A stretch of 64,000 nt of DNA from the NCBI GenBank assembly GCA_030544215.1, contig JARZZO010000014.1:33509734-33573733 (forward strand), read 5' to 3'. The notes under the pieces were generated by a model, which saw only the letters and a list, made by a program, of their open reading frames with translations, did no database searches and was not told the DNA's origin. Of this stretch, positions 9,961 to 21,838 are shown one piece after another. The translations under genes were made by a program, and so were the position numbers. The stretch is from Zantedeschia hybrid cultivar. Lineage: Eukaryota > Streptophyta > Magnoliopsida > Alismatales > Araceae. Within the stretch, counting starts at the first letter, position 1. Each line of letters starts with the position of its first letter.

Positions 9961-11655
9961 CTGAATAACAAAAACCTTTACAAAAATGAATCATCTTCTT
10001 GTGAATAAACATCAGAAAACAATAGAAGATTTTCTATTATTGCATAAGGAAATCTTTATATTCTGAATTAAGCAAAAAAATTAAGCTTTCCTATCTACCA
10101 TAAGCCTACCTGCTGATTAAAACAGAATTCTTTGATGGATTCCTACTTAATTGCAAGGAAAATCAGGAGAGAAAGTATGCCATATAAAGACACTTCACCA
10201 GACTACCACAAAATCCCATCCCTCAAAAGCCATTTGTTAATGGCTATTCAAAGCTCAATAGCCAGCCAACCCAATCACCAACAAGTGGCTCTGAGCAAGC
10301 TCACTTGAGGCATGTTTTGGAAAGAAAACCATTTTGTTCATCTTGAGAGATTCAGCAAGAATAAGTTAGCTTTTGTGCCTGGACGATTATCATAGGAATA
10401 GAACAAAATACTTGTTAGTATCCATCCCTAAGGCCACAAAGGTTTGCTTAGCTTTAGCCAAATGTGTCCCCTGCTATTAAAACAGAATTCTTTTGCACAG
10501 CTAGTGAAGAAGTCCACTGGTGATATCTCAACTATTACCCTAGGTATGAAGTAGTAATTGGAAGGAAAGAAGCAAATACACCAATATGGAAATCATTTTT
10601 TATGGCAAAAGGGATATAGAAGCCACAAAGAAAAGAACACATACATCCATATTTCTCCTCGAACCTGCAAGTTGGATGGATGCATCTTCATAAATGAGTC
10701 TTCCATGAAAGGTAAATAGACAACAGCTAGATTCATAACATTAAAAGTGTATTAATATCATAACCTTTCTCAAAAAAAGAAGAAAAGTCATCGACAGTAG
10801 TAAACATCTAAGAATAGTTGAAAAGAGGTGACAAGCATGTCTACCAATCATCCACATTAGATAGTAAGGAGGTTTCAGTCATTGGTATATTTGTTAGAAT
10901 AACCCTAACATAAGATAAATGGTGAGACAATCATTAATATGACAACAGCTAGGAATTCTCTAGCTCAATCGAATAAGAAGAAAAGAGGCAAAAGGAAAAG
11001 AAGAGAATAAAACCGATGTTCACTTGCTTGCAATAAATGTCACATTCACAGAAAGATAATCTGCAGGGTATTCCTTTGCAGATATGAAGGCTGAAGGAGA
11101 CCTAGAGAGGCAGCATCGCTGCTCTGCATCCTCCCACTCTTCTTCTAGAACACCCCCCCCCCCCCTTAAAGAAAAAAGGAATGGGAGGAAAAAAGAAACC
11201 AAAGGAATCCATCAGATAGAAAAGAAGAAGAGATGAAAAATTACGAACATACTGGAGATAGAGCAGAATCAATGTGGACATAATGAGGTAAAGCCAATGC
11301 TACCCCCAACGTGTTCTACGTCTTGACATCCCCTCCCCCCTAACACCCATCAACCCTTCAACCATCTCCACCGTCCAAACCTCCACCACTCCCATCATCT
11401 TACCCTTGATCTCGTGCTCTCTATTGCACGCACGCACTTTCTCTATCTCTACTAGTACACCCCTATGAGAAGAAATGGTTGTGAAGGGCCAAAAACCACA
11501 AATCGAGGCACAAAGAGAGAGAGAAAGAAAGAGGTCCTACGAGAGGGTGAGAGAAGTAGAGAATGAAGAGGAAGAGAGGATCTGCTTCACCACCGTTGCT
11601 GCCCCATCTGCTGCCAAAGGCACAGACCCCCCATCTATAAGATCACCATAGCCCT
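9961..11655. other. No gene recognised
   Basis: AT-rich sequence with no open frame above ~60 codons that looks real. An 11-12 bp C run lies at ~11153-11164, and a purine-rich GAGAGAGAAAGAAAGAGG stretch at 11515-11575. No transposon ends or RNA genes were identified. Confidence 0.5.
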
Positions 11656-12139
11656 AACCAGAGATCATTACAATTGTAGCACCTATAAGAAATCCATCAG
11701 CATTATCACACTGGCAATACAAGAGGAATGACAATGCTAGGAGATCTTCATTGCCCTTGCCTACCCCACCCACTCTGTTGTGGTTGTTCCATCACTGACA
11801 GTAGTTGTTGTCCTAATAAGTTCTCCCTCTCTCTAGCAGCTTCATTGGTAGTAGCAGGATTTATTTATTTTGCATCGTTCCCACTCCTAAAAGTGCCAAC
11901 CAGAGATCATCACTATTGTAGCACCTATAAGAAATCCATCACCATTATCACACTGGCAATACAAGAGGAATGACAATGCCAGGAGATCTTCATTGCCCTT
12001 GCCTACCCCACACACTATGTTGTGGTCGTTCCATCACTGGCAGTAGTTGTTGTCCTAATAAGTTCTCCCTCTCTCTAGCAGCTTCATTGGTAGTAGCAGG
12101 ATTTATTCATTTTGCATCGTTCCCACTCCCAAAAGTGCT
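11656..12139 (+). repeat. 242-bp direct tandem duplication
   Basis: Two adjacent copies begin AACCAGAGATCAT at 11656 and 11898, a period of 242 bp, with only scattered differences. The plus frames at 11728-11973 and 11970-12182 are parallel translations of the two copies; they begin alike (MTMxGDLHCPCLPH) and have no domain I recognise. Confidence 0.9.
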
Positions 12140-12829
12140 CCCGCTCCATGTTCCTACTCCCAAAGGAATCTTGAATAGATGAACCCCCCGCTCCCATCTC
12201 ATTCTCATTACCGCGCCCATGACCACTCCTTGCAACTATAGGTGGCTGATGGCGAAGCCGAATAAGGAGATGCCGCTCGTAATGGGCAGTACTGCGATCA
12301 CTCCAGTGCATCTCCAACTCCTCCATCTCACCACCCTATACTCTTCTCACCAGTCTGAACCGTCAATATGACAACAGCTAGGACAACGAATACAAACACA
12401 AGATACAATATAATAATGTTGCAACGATTTCATGGTGAACAGTCAACTTGGTTTATGCTTTCTTTGCTTCAACAAATATGATATTTCTTAAGAGGTCACA
12501 AACAAATTCTACATTTTTTTTTTGTTTTTAAATGACAAAAAAATGCCAAACAGTATGTATCTGCTAACCTTTTCATAAATGGGTAGTAAGCACACACTAA
12601 AATGATCTATGCCATAAGCAATATTGTGTACATACACAAACGATGTCTCCAGGGAACCATGAGCATATCAAACAAGAATTTATGCGTGTTGCCAATGTTT
12701 AACACTTGGTCAATCTTGATGCTACCTTTGAGGGTCCTTAGATTTAAGAATGAAAAGGAACATGTACATTGAATATAGCATGGTAGCTTCATGAACTTGT
12801 TTCACTGAAAAGAAGTAGTATCGTACCTA
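12140..12829. other. No gene recognised
   Basis: Short frames only: minus 12084-12326, Arg/Glu/Ser-rich, and minus 12607-12792. Neither resembles a known family. It lies between the tandem duplication and the Copia remnant. Confidence 0.45.
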
Positions 12830-14865
12830 TGTTTGCAGGCACTTGTGTTTAGGGATCCATTCAACATATTCGCTGCATAAGATGGTTGTAACCTTGTCCA
12901 CGTCGAAAGGAGAGAAATCATCTATAACTCGAAAAGTGAAAGTGGAGTGAGTAAGGATTGTAAATAGGATAATAAAATAAACTTTCAATGACTTAGAAGA
13001 ATTAATTGAGGAAGAATCCAAAATAGAAATTGAATAATTTTTCCTTAGATTGTGCCACAAATGGTTCGCTTCAAAGCTGGAAATAAGACTTGTAAAGACC
13101 TAAAAGAGAAATGTCCTAGACGAATGTGCCACAAATGAATCGCTGCAAGTTGTTTATTCATCCCACCATCAATGCTAGACTGAAACGCAACACTTCCCGT
13201 TGGACTAAAAATGATAAAGGCCTCCTACTTCACGACCACTCTCAATCGTCCGCTTATTTTTAAGGTCTTAAAAAACACAGTATGTAAGAAAAAAGGTTAC
13301 AGTTCATTATAGAATTTAGTCAAACTGCTCAAAGACAAAAGATTAATAGGAAAGATAGGAACATGAAGAACAAAGGACAAAGGCAGGTCATCATTAAGAT
13401 GCATAGTTACTTTACCCGCCACAATAGCCTGAGTACCATCTGTAATGGTTACTTTCTCCTGTTCAGAACTCAAAAAATAGGAGTTAAAGAAAGAAGAGTT
13501 ACCAGTCATATGATCTGTAGCTCCTAAGTCAATGACCAAAGGACTACGAGGGGGATAGAGTGTATAACACTCAAAGCTTCCTCTACAATACCTGGTGTGC
13601 TGAAACTTGGAAGAAGAAGATGCTCCAAACTGTGAGAGAATCTGTTGTAGGTGAAGAATATCATTTGAGGAGAGCGTAGACACTTGAGAGGTGGTGAGAC
13701 CACCTTCAGAAGAAGAATTGGGAGGATAACTTGAGCCTTGAGTAATGGCAACATTGCCTTTTACTTGTGCTCCACTCGTGCAATTTCTGAATTTCAACAG
13801 TTTTTTTATCAAGATAAAGGTGCCAACACTTGTCTACATTGTGATTATCCTTCCCGCAATGAGTGCAATGTCTTCTAATTTAAGCCTTGAGTAACGGCAA
13901 CATTGCTCTTTACTTATGGTCTACTCTTGCAATTTCTGAATCTCAACATTTTTTTGTCAGGATAAAGGTGCTAACAGTTGTCTACATTGTGATTATCATC
14001 CTTCCTACAATGAGTGTAATGCCTCTCAATCTTCCCTTTCTCCTTTCTTGACCATTGTCACCTTTTCCAGACTTAAAAATGATGTTGGCCAGTGTAGAGG
14101 ACTCTCACGAATCATGACCACCAGTGCTATAGTGCCTCCACTCATGGCTTTCTTGGGCCTTTCTTCTTTCAACACCTTGTGGAATACTTGCTCAAGGGAT
14201 GGATGGGAGAGGAACAATGCTGAGAGCCCTTAAGCTCTCATATTCAGAAGTAAGGCCAGTAAGGAACTTGAAGATCCGATTATGCTCCACAGGTTGCAAA
14301 TATATCTTCTGGTCTTCAGTACAAGTCCAACTGTAAGAATAATAGTAATCCAATTCCTCTCACTTACTGTTCAACAATTCAAAGTAAATGATAACCCGAA
14401 CACTACCTTGTTTCAACTCTTGTATATCAATAGTCAACTGATAAATACGGGATGCATCTTATCGTGCTCGTACCTCTGATTGAGAATGACCCACATCTCT
14501 TTTACAATCCTCTTCATTATGATTAATAGTTTGATCTCTGAACTTGCATAGTTAAGGATCTAGCCCATCACAAGATTGTTCTCCAACTCCCATAGAGCAT
14601 AAGTAGGGTCATCATATGCTCATTCATAGACTCTAACTTCAATATACTCTGTCTTTCCCCATCCACCAAGAAAAATCCAAGCAGAGATAGACCAGAGAAG
14701 ATAATCAGTCTCTGTTAACTTTACAGTGGTCATCTGCAACGTAAGAAAGTAATGCTCCATGAAAGGAAGACTAGTGGGGAGCATCATCAGGGAGTTAACT
14801 TCACGAGTATTGGGTTCATGACCTGGCTCCCTTAAATTAATCCCACTACTTGTCGAAGAATCCAT
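12830..14865 (-). pseudogene. Ty1/copia gag-protease-integrase remnant
   Basis: Reads leftward from an ATG at 14865. The first ~80 codons hold the Copia gag start (TVKLTETDYLLWS...FLGG). Broken frames near 14300 give RIFKFLTGL and near 14217 SLEQVFHKVLKEE, typical of this gag. A CCHC knuckle, CTHCGKDNHNVDKC, lies at 13826-13867, and a second, altered knuckle at 13978-14021. The open frame 13297-13812 holds the protease: VIDLGATDHMTGN, with Leu in place of the usual Ser of D-S-G, then the VLHVPIFPINLLSLS stretch. Near 13120 LWHIRLGH begins the integrase, and 12920 gives FRVIDDFS. Stops, frameshifts and loss of reverse transcriptase make it non-functional. Confidence 0.88.
13735..14032 (-). repeat. 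~149-bp duplication of the Copia zinc-knuckle segment
   Basis: GCCTTGAGTAA starts at 13735 and again at 13884, and ~140 bp after each copy stay alignable. The duplicated segment includes the CCHC zinc knuckle. The left copy keeps CX2CX4HX4C spacing; the right copy has one extra residue (CX2CX5HX4C) and an in-frame stop. It is probably a post-insertion duplication in a decaying element. Confidence 0.75.
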
Positions 14866-16079
14866 AAAGAATAAGTTCTACGCTACAACAACGTTGGTGT
14901 AGATGACTCCCAACACTGAGGAAGGCTTGTGCAGCACAAAATCTCCGAAGAACAGGCAGAGGTTACAAGAAACACACCCTAAATAGGGTATCGGTCCCCA
15001 AAGGAGCGGATCCGCTCTGTTTGGAACCCTAAAATAGGGGTACGGGTCCATAGAATGTAGAATCGAGCGATCTCAATCCGGATCGGCCGATTCGTATCGG
15101 GATCGGTGCATCCTGATCCGGCCGGAATCGGCCGATCCAGGCCAATTTCAGCCGGTCCGGTATCGATTCGGATCAGGATCGATTGGTCCCAATCTGGCCT
15201 CCCGATCCGTACCGGAATTCCATGCACGGGTCTGCAACACATAAGGGGGAAACCCCTTCTCCACAGGGAAGATTTGTCTAACACATATTCCATTAAAATC
15301 TAGGCCTACAGTGGACCGATTAAAAGAAAGAGGCACATAAAGGTCCGACGAGTAGAGAGCAGAGTCCGGCCAGTTAAAAGGAGGCAGACCGTGCACAGGA
15401 TAGCACCAGACACTAAGGAGGGGTTGCAGCGCACTAGACACCAAGAAAGGGGTGTCTAATCCCCTCTTCAACAAGAATGAAAGGGTCCGATCCCATTTTC
15501 TTGGTAGAGAGGGCCTACAAATGAAACCTTAGGGCACCGGACACCAAAGGGAGGTTGTTTGAACCCTTTTCATGCAAAGAAGTGGAGATATGGCCCTCCT
15601 TCAATTCACCAAGGCTCCTCCATGCGCTAATACTAGAAAGAATTGCAAGAGGAGGGGAAGAAGAAGCAGGCAACGAACAGAGAGAGAGAAGGGTGCAGTA
15701 AGGAGGAGGCAGCGAACAGAGAGAGAGAGAAGGGTGCGGCAGCACAACTACCCAGCCAGATGACCAACACTTTCATATTAATGTGTGCGTAGGGTTACAA
15801 AATTACATGGGACCAAAATACCCATGCCCCTAATAACAAATGGTACCTTTTATAAATACACACAAAAGTTGGATAACCATGTTGCTTGTCGGAATCGGAC
15901 ACATTATGATCCTCTCTACGTAGTTGTGATTACATCCCGACCGAGAGAAGAGTTTCCAGGACATAGGGATGAATGGTTTTATAGGGTTGGAGATTCATCT
16001 GCTTCTGATGTTTTCTTATTTTTATATCGCCCTCTAATTTCAACGTGGTTTCCACAGTAACATTTTAAGGCACAACAAA
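14866..16079 (-). other. Probable Copia leader/LTR region, ends unresolved
   Basis: Lies directly upstream (to the right) of the minus-strand gag start, where a Copia leader and 5' LTR are expected. I could not find the expected reverse complement of TGGTATCAGAG or matching LTR ends. It contains a hAT MITE at 15049-15224 and a purine-rich GAGAGAGAGAAGGGTGC repeat at 15680-15745. The open frames here (for example 15785-16060) have no recognisable domain. Confidence 0.4.
15049..15224. mobile_element. 176-bp hAT MITE (GATCGGCCGATC family)
   Basis: Ends CATAGAATGTAGAATCG and, reverse-complemented, CATGGAATTCCGGTACGG, matching the ends of the 5.3 kb hAT element. Flanks TACGGGTC (15041-15048) and CACGGGTC (15225-15232) agree at 7 of 8 positions. 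The interior is GATCGG/CGGCCGAT-rich with no coding capacity. Confidence 0.8.
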
Positions 16080-18931
16080 ATATGTTAAGAATATGAAAAG
16101 GGTTATAAGTTAAAGTTAGAAACCAAAGGAGCAGAAATGTATCATCTTACTTGAAAAGAGATTCATTAAAGTCCAAGTTGTTATTGGGATATTGTCGAGC
16201 TGCCCCCAATTCGATGCCTTCTACTTACTAGGAACCACAAATCTTATATTAATGTTAGAAACTAAGGGAGGAGAAGAAATGTATCACCTTACCTAAAAGG
16301 AGATGCATCGAAGTTCGAGTTACTACTAAGATTTTGTTAAGCTCCCACGATATGATGCCTCCAACTACTTACTAAACACTGTAAACCTTATATATGCTAA
16401 AGTTAGGATCAAAGGGAAGAGAAGGAATGTATCACCTTACTTGAAAGGAGATTCATCAGTATCCGAGTTGCTGCTGAGCTTATGTCGAGTTGCCCTCAAT
16501 TTAATGCCTCCTACTTACAAAGAACTATAATCTTATGTTAAAGCTATAAATAAAAAAATGGAGCAGGAATGTATCACCTTGGAGAATCATCAAAATCTAA
16601 GTTGCTGCTTAGATATTGTCGAGTTGCCCCTGATTTGATGCTACTAGCTACTTGCTAAAAACTACAAATCTTATCTATGTTAAAGTTAGAAACCAAAGAA
16701 GGAGCTAGAATGTATCACCTTACTTGAAACTAGATTCATCGAAGTCCAATTTGCTATTAAGATATTGTCGAGTTGCTCCCTAATTTCATGGCTCCAACGA
16801 CTTATTAAAAGCTGCAAATATTATTTATCTTAAAGTTGGAAAGTAAAGGAGAAGTACGAATCTATCACCTTACCTAAAAGAAGATACATCGAAGTCCAAT
16901 TTACTATTGAGATATTGTCGAGCTGCCCCTAATTCGATGCCTTCTACTTACTGGGAACTACAAATCTTTTGGTAAAGTTAGAGAAACGAAGGAGGGAGCA
17001 GTTACCTGAAAGAAGACTCATCGAAGTCCGAGTTGTTGTTGAGTTATTGTCGAGTTGCCGCCAATTCGATGCCTTCTACTTACTAGGATCTAGAAATTTA
17101 TGTTAATGTTAGAAACCAAGGGAGAAGTAGGAATGTATCAGCTTACTTGAAAGGAGATTCATCAAAATCGGATTTGCTGCTGAGAAAATGTCGAGCTGCC
17201 CACGATTTGATGCCTCCAACTATTTATTAAAAACTGTAAATCTTATCTATGCTAAAGTAGAACCCACGGGAGGAGGAGTGCATCACCTTACCTAAAAGGA
17301 GATTCATCGAAGTGCAAGTTGCTACTGAGCTTTCGTTAAGCTGCCCCCAATTTGATGCCTCTTACTTATAAGGAACTATAAATCTTATGTTAAAGTTAGA
17401 AATAAAAAGATGGGAGGATGAATATATCACCTTGGAGAATCATCAAAATCTAGGTTGTTGCTTAAGTATTGTCTAGCTGCCCCAGATTTGATGCCACCAG
17501 CTACTTACTAAAAACTACAAATCTTATCCATGTTAAAGTTAGAAACCAAAGGAGGATTTGGAATGTATCATCTTAGTGAAAGTAGATTCACCGAAGTCCA
17601 ATTTGCTACTAAGATAGTGTCGAGTTTCCTCCTAATTTCATGGCTCCAACTACTTACTAAAAGCTGCAAGTATTATCTATATTAAAGTTAGAAAGTAAAG
17701 GAGAAGTAGGGATCTATCACCATGCCTGAAAGGGGATACATTGAAGTCCAAGTTGTTGTTGAGATATTGTCGAGCTGCCCCTAATTCGTTGTCGTCTACT
17801 GACTAGGAACTACAAATGTTATGGTAAAGTTAAAGATACCAAAGGAGGAGGAGTAACTTGAAAGAAGATTCTTCGAAGTCCGAGTTAGTACTGAGATATT
17901 ATCGAGCTGCCGCCAATTTGATGCATTCGACTTACTAGGAACTATAAATCTCATGTTCATGTTAGAAACCAAGGGAGAAGAAGGAATGTATCACCTTACT
18001 TAAAAGGAGATTATTCGAAGTCTAGGTCACTGTTGAGAATTTGTCAAGCTACCCCCAATTTGATGCCTCTTACTTATTAGAAACTAAAAGAGGGGCAGGA
18101 ATGTATCAGCTTACCTGAAAGGAGATTCATCGAAATCTAACTTACTGTTGAGATAATGTCGAGCTGCCCACGATTTGATGCCTCCAACTGTTTATTAAAA
18201 ACTACAAATCATATCTCTGCTAAAGTTAAAACCTAAGGGAGGAGAAGGAATGCATCACTTTACCTGAAAGGAGATTCATTGAAGTGCGAGTTGTTACTGA
18301 GCTTTTGTCAAACTGCCCCAACTTGATGTCTCTTACTTATAAGAAACTAGAAGTCCTATGTTAAAGTTAGAAATCAAAGTTGGAGCATGAATGTATTAAC
18401 TTACCTAAAAGGAGAATCATCGAAATATGAGATGTTGCTTAGATATTATCGAGCTGCCCCCTATTTAATGCCACCAATTACTTACTAAAAATTGCAAATC
18501 TTCTATGTTAAACTAGGAAAGCATCACCTTACTTGAAAGTAGATTCATAGAAGTCCAATTTATTGCTAAGATATTGTCAAGTTCCCCCTAATTTGATGGC
18601 CCCAACTACTTATTGAAAACTACAAATATTATCTATGTCAAAGTTAGAAAGTAAAGGAGAAGTAAGAATCTTTCACCTTGCTTGACAGGAGATTCATCGA
18701 AGTCCAAGTTACTGTTGAGATATTGTTGGGCTGCCCCAAATATGATGCCTTCTACTTATTAGGAACTATAAATCTTATGGCAAAGCTAGAGAAACTAAAG
18801 GAGGAGAAGGAATGTATCACCTTTCCTTAAAGGAGATTCATCGAACTCTAGGTTGCTATTGAGATATTGTCGAACTGCCCCCAATTTGATGCCTCATGCC
18901 TACTAGAAACTACAAATCTTATATGTATCAC
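16080..18931 (-). repeat. ~145-bp tandem repeat array, longest block (about 19-20 units)
   Basis: TTACCTGAAAGGAGATTCAT-like blocks recur about every 140-150 bp across 2.85 kb. Differences between units are many, so the array is old or evolving by unequal exchange. On the minus strand many units keep AG|GTAAG at one edge and a CTAAC motif followed by TTTGTAG at the other. The array is cut at 18931 by an LTR retrotransposon and resumes at 27036-27041; the 5 bp target ATCAC comes from the repeat's own ATGTATCACCTTACC. Confidence 0.92.
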
Positions 18932-20897
18932 TGATAAAGTGTTAAATTGATCATTTAAGGGCAATCATATGCATCATACTCATGTTTTTATCTGCAAAAT
19001 AGTATGAAATGATAGATAATTGTGTAACAAGTCCAACGGTACCAATTTCATCAAATTCTGACTTAAAAACATCGTCATTTCATGTGATTAAAGGAGCATA
19101 GCGCATTTGCGGTTTTTCGACAAAACCGAGACAAAATGAATAAATATGATGATATTTTTATGATAATGCGCTAAATTATATTTATTTTGTGTGAACAGGA
19201 CATGCCGATGATGCAGTGCAGCTGGTGGAGTTTTCGGAAATTTAGGAGAGGTCCAATGTGCGGATTTCAACTAAAACAGGGGTAAAAATGCAATTTGATT
19301 CCTTCCTTCGCTGGAGTTTCCCAAAACCCACTATTTCCTTCCGTCTCTCCAATTTCCTAAACACTTATTTTAAAAATCCTCTCTCTCTCTCTCGTTTTAG
19401 AAATTCGAATCCTATTTCTTTTCCGGTTTCTTCTTCCTCTCCAGATCCAAATCATGTCCCTTCTCCAAGCCTCCCACGTTCCTTCTCCTCTTCCGATTTC
19501 TCCTATAAATTCCCAACCTCTCTCAGCCGTTCTCTTCCTCCTCCGTCTCTGTTCTCTCTTCGTTTTTTTTTTATTTTCCAGCAGCATCCTACTCTTCTCC
19601 TCCTCCGGTTCTCTCCCTCTCTCGGTTTCTCTCTTTCTCTTCCCACGCATCCTTCTCTCTCCCTTATTCTTTCCCCCTCTCGTTCCAGCAACTTCTCCCC
19701 CTCTCTCTTCTATTCTTCTTCTCCGTTTCCCAGCTCCCTCTTCTTTTCCAACTCTCCTTCCCGCAGCCCTCTATCTTCTATTTTCTCTCCCTCTCTCCGG
19801 TCTCTCTTCTTCTCTCCAGCATCCCTCTATCCCTCTCTCCGGTTTCCTGGCTACACCAACGCCCAGCCAGCGAGCCAACAGCTCCACACGTACCCAGCGG
19901 CCTGCATGCATCTCCACCAAGCTCCACCGGACCTGCGCGAGGGAGCCGCACCACGAGCGCCACCAGCCGCTCATGCACGTTGCCCGCTGCGCCAACTATT
20001 CTTGCTTGGACCAGCGTGTTGCCAGCATGCATGCCGGCAAGGCCACCAGTTCTTCCACGTATCCACGTGCCGGCTGCATCTCCACGTAGCCAACCAGCTG
20101 CCAGCACCTTAAGCAAGTTTCTCCAACGCGCCTCCAGCAGCAACGTGCAGCAGCAGGCTTCTCCAAACACCCCACGCAGCAGCAGTCCCAACCTCCAGCC
20201 TTCCTCCAGCTGTCCCAGCCGTGAACCAGCAAGCAGCCCTGCGTTTCTAACAGCAAACCTGCGGCAGCAACATGAAGCTTGCACCACTGCGCCACCCCCT
20301 TTCCTTGTGGTCCACTGCGCCGGCAGACCCACATATTGTTGTTGTGTTGCCCTTTCTATTTCCCCCACTAGCATAGTCTTTGTTATTTAATTAGGGGTAG
20401 TTGTTAGTTATTTGATGTTTAGGTATTGTTTAATTAGTCTTAGGTTATTTAATTAGGGTGAATTCTTGATTGGTTATCGTTTTATTAATTATTAGTTATT
20501 TAATTAAGTTATTTGATTCATGCTGTTTAATGATTTGTACAATCAAACAATAGGTTGTTTTTGTTGTTATAATTTTTAGTCGTGCTTATTTTTATGTGTG
20601 TTTGTGTTTAATTTCTGAAAAAAGAAAACAGAGAAAAAGATTTGTTTAATTTAGATAATTATAATTTTAGGTAACATTAGTTAACTTAATTTTAGTTTAA
20701 TTAAGTAATTAGTTTACTTAAAATCTCACTTATTTTTAGATTAACTAAAGTCCAAAGTTTTCAAAATTAGAATCTTAACTCCCTGTGGATCGACTCGGAC
20801 TCACCGCTATTAATTTCCAAAATTTGATTTAAGTGAGCCGAATAAATTTAGATTGAACGTTTTCATGTGTTTAACGACGCACAATTCGAAACGATCA
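18932..20897 (+). repeat. 5' LTR (1966 bp)
   Basis: Starts TGAT and ends ATCA. The first ~210 bp differ from the right LTR at seven positions (for example GTATGAAAT versus GCATGTAAT), so the copies are close but not recent twins. It contains a CT-rich stretch from about 19380 to 19830, a Ser/Ala/Pro-coding-looking GC-rich stretch to 20330, and an AT-rich tail. The long open frames on both strands here are composition artefacts repeated in both LTRs. Confidence 0.93.
19501..19512 (+). promoter_or_regulatory. Possible LTR TATA box
   Basis: CCTATAAATTCC lies in the CT-rich middle of the LTR. The same sequence is kept in the right LTR at about 25644. It is the best TATA-like match in the LTR; the start site itself is not shown. 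Confidence 0.4.
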
Positions 20898-20902
20898 ATT
20901 TT

Positions 20903-20920
20903 TGGCGCCGTTGCCGGAGA
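20903..20920 (+). other. Primer-binding site, tRNA-Asp type
   Basis: TGGCGCCGTTGCCGGAGA lies five bases after the left LTR. It is complementary to the 3' end of plant tRNA-Asp (CGGCAACGGCGCCA), the primer used by Athila-group Gypsy elements. Confidence 0.88.
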
Positions 20921-21838
20921 GTTAGACTTTTAATTTTGATTATCTTGGATTTAGTGTAATTAATATTTAGCTAACCTTCTTTTTCTTATTTTTGCAGGTA
21001 AATTGAAAAAAAAAAAGAAAAAAAAAAAGGAAAGCGAAATCATGTTAAGTGTGTTCCAACTTTCTATGTTTCAATTTCCTTATTCTAGTTAGTTTCCTTT
21101 TTTATAGTTTCTAGTTTAGATAGGTTTCTATTAACTAAAAAAGGAACAAAAAGAAGAACATCCAAATTTAAAAATCTCCATTTCCAAGATTAGAAACCTT
21201 CCATGTTAGGTCATGCATCATTTAGGAGTGCATTTTTAGAATGTTTCCTTTCTTGTAAATTTCCATTTTGTTGAAGATTGCGGGTGACAAGGTGAGATCT
21301 CTACCTTCCTTAAATACCATGTTCATGCATTTCCATGATTGCATAGAACCCCTTGTTTGATTTGGTTGTGCACTTCACATAAAAATATCTTAAGGGCAAG
21401 TCCATTAACAAAATAAGGTGGGGATTTGACTACCCTTCCTTGGCCCGAAAACAACCATCCCTTGCACTCTTTCACTAACCCAAGCCCATTAAAAGTGAGT
21501 AGGAATTCAATTTAGGGTTCACAATGAGATTTAGGTCTAGCTTGAGCCCACTATCACTTTTGGAGACCGGTGTCTAAGGCTAGAGGTCCAATGGCAAACG
21601 CTTAAGTGGGTCGGTGGTTCTTTAATTAGGTCCCTACGAAAGTAGGGGGAGCCTCCCACCACCCCACCTCTTACCTGGCCGATTGATAATTGTGAGGGTG
21701 GACTTGAATTAAACCTAGATTAATTTGTGAGAAACACATCATGTAGGCTAGTTTAACCATAGTTGTCTTAGAAATAATTGTGTGATAACTTGTTTGCATC
21801 ATTAATAAAAAATAAATAAAAATAAAAAGATTTTCAGC
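20921..21838 (+). other. Leader of the LTR element, non-coding
   Basis: AT-rich sequence with a poly-A tract (AAAAAAAAAAGAAAAAAAAA) near 21007. No frame over 60 codons is open on the plus strand. A TTTTCAG just before the first ATG could be a splice acceptor. Confidence 0.5.

Noticed and set aside
16080..18931. CRISPR-like array
   Set aside because: Units are ~145 bp and diverge along their whole length with no constant repeat/variable spacer pattern; the DNA is plant.
19258..20390. Long open frames on both strands (up to 284 codons), repeated at 25548-26533
   Set aside because: They lie wholly in the two LTRs, in CT-rich and GCAGC-rich sequence, on both strands and in several frames. Ser/Pro-rich or Arg/Gly-rich content with no domain indicates composition artefacts.
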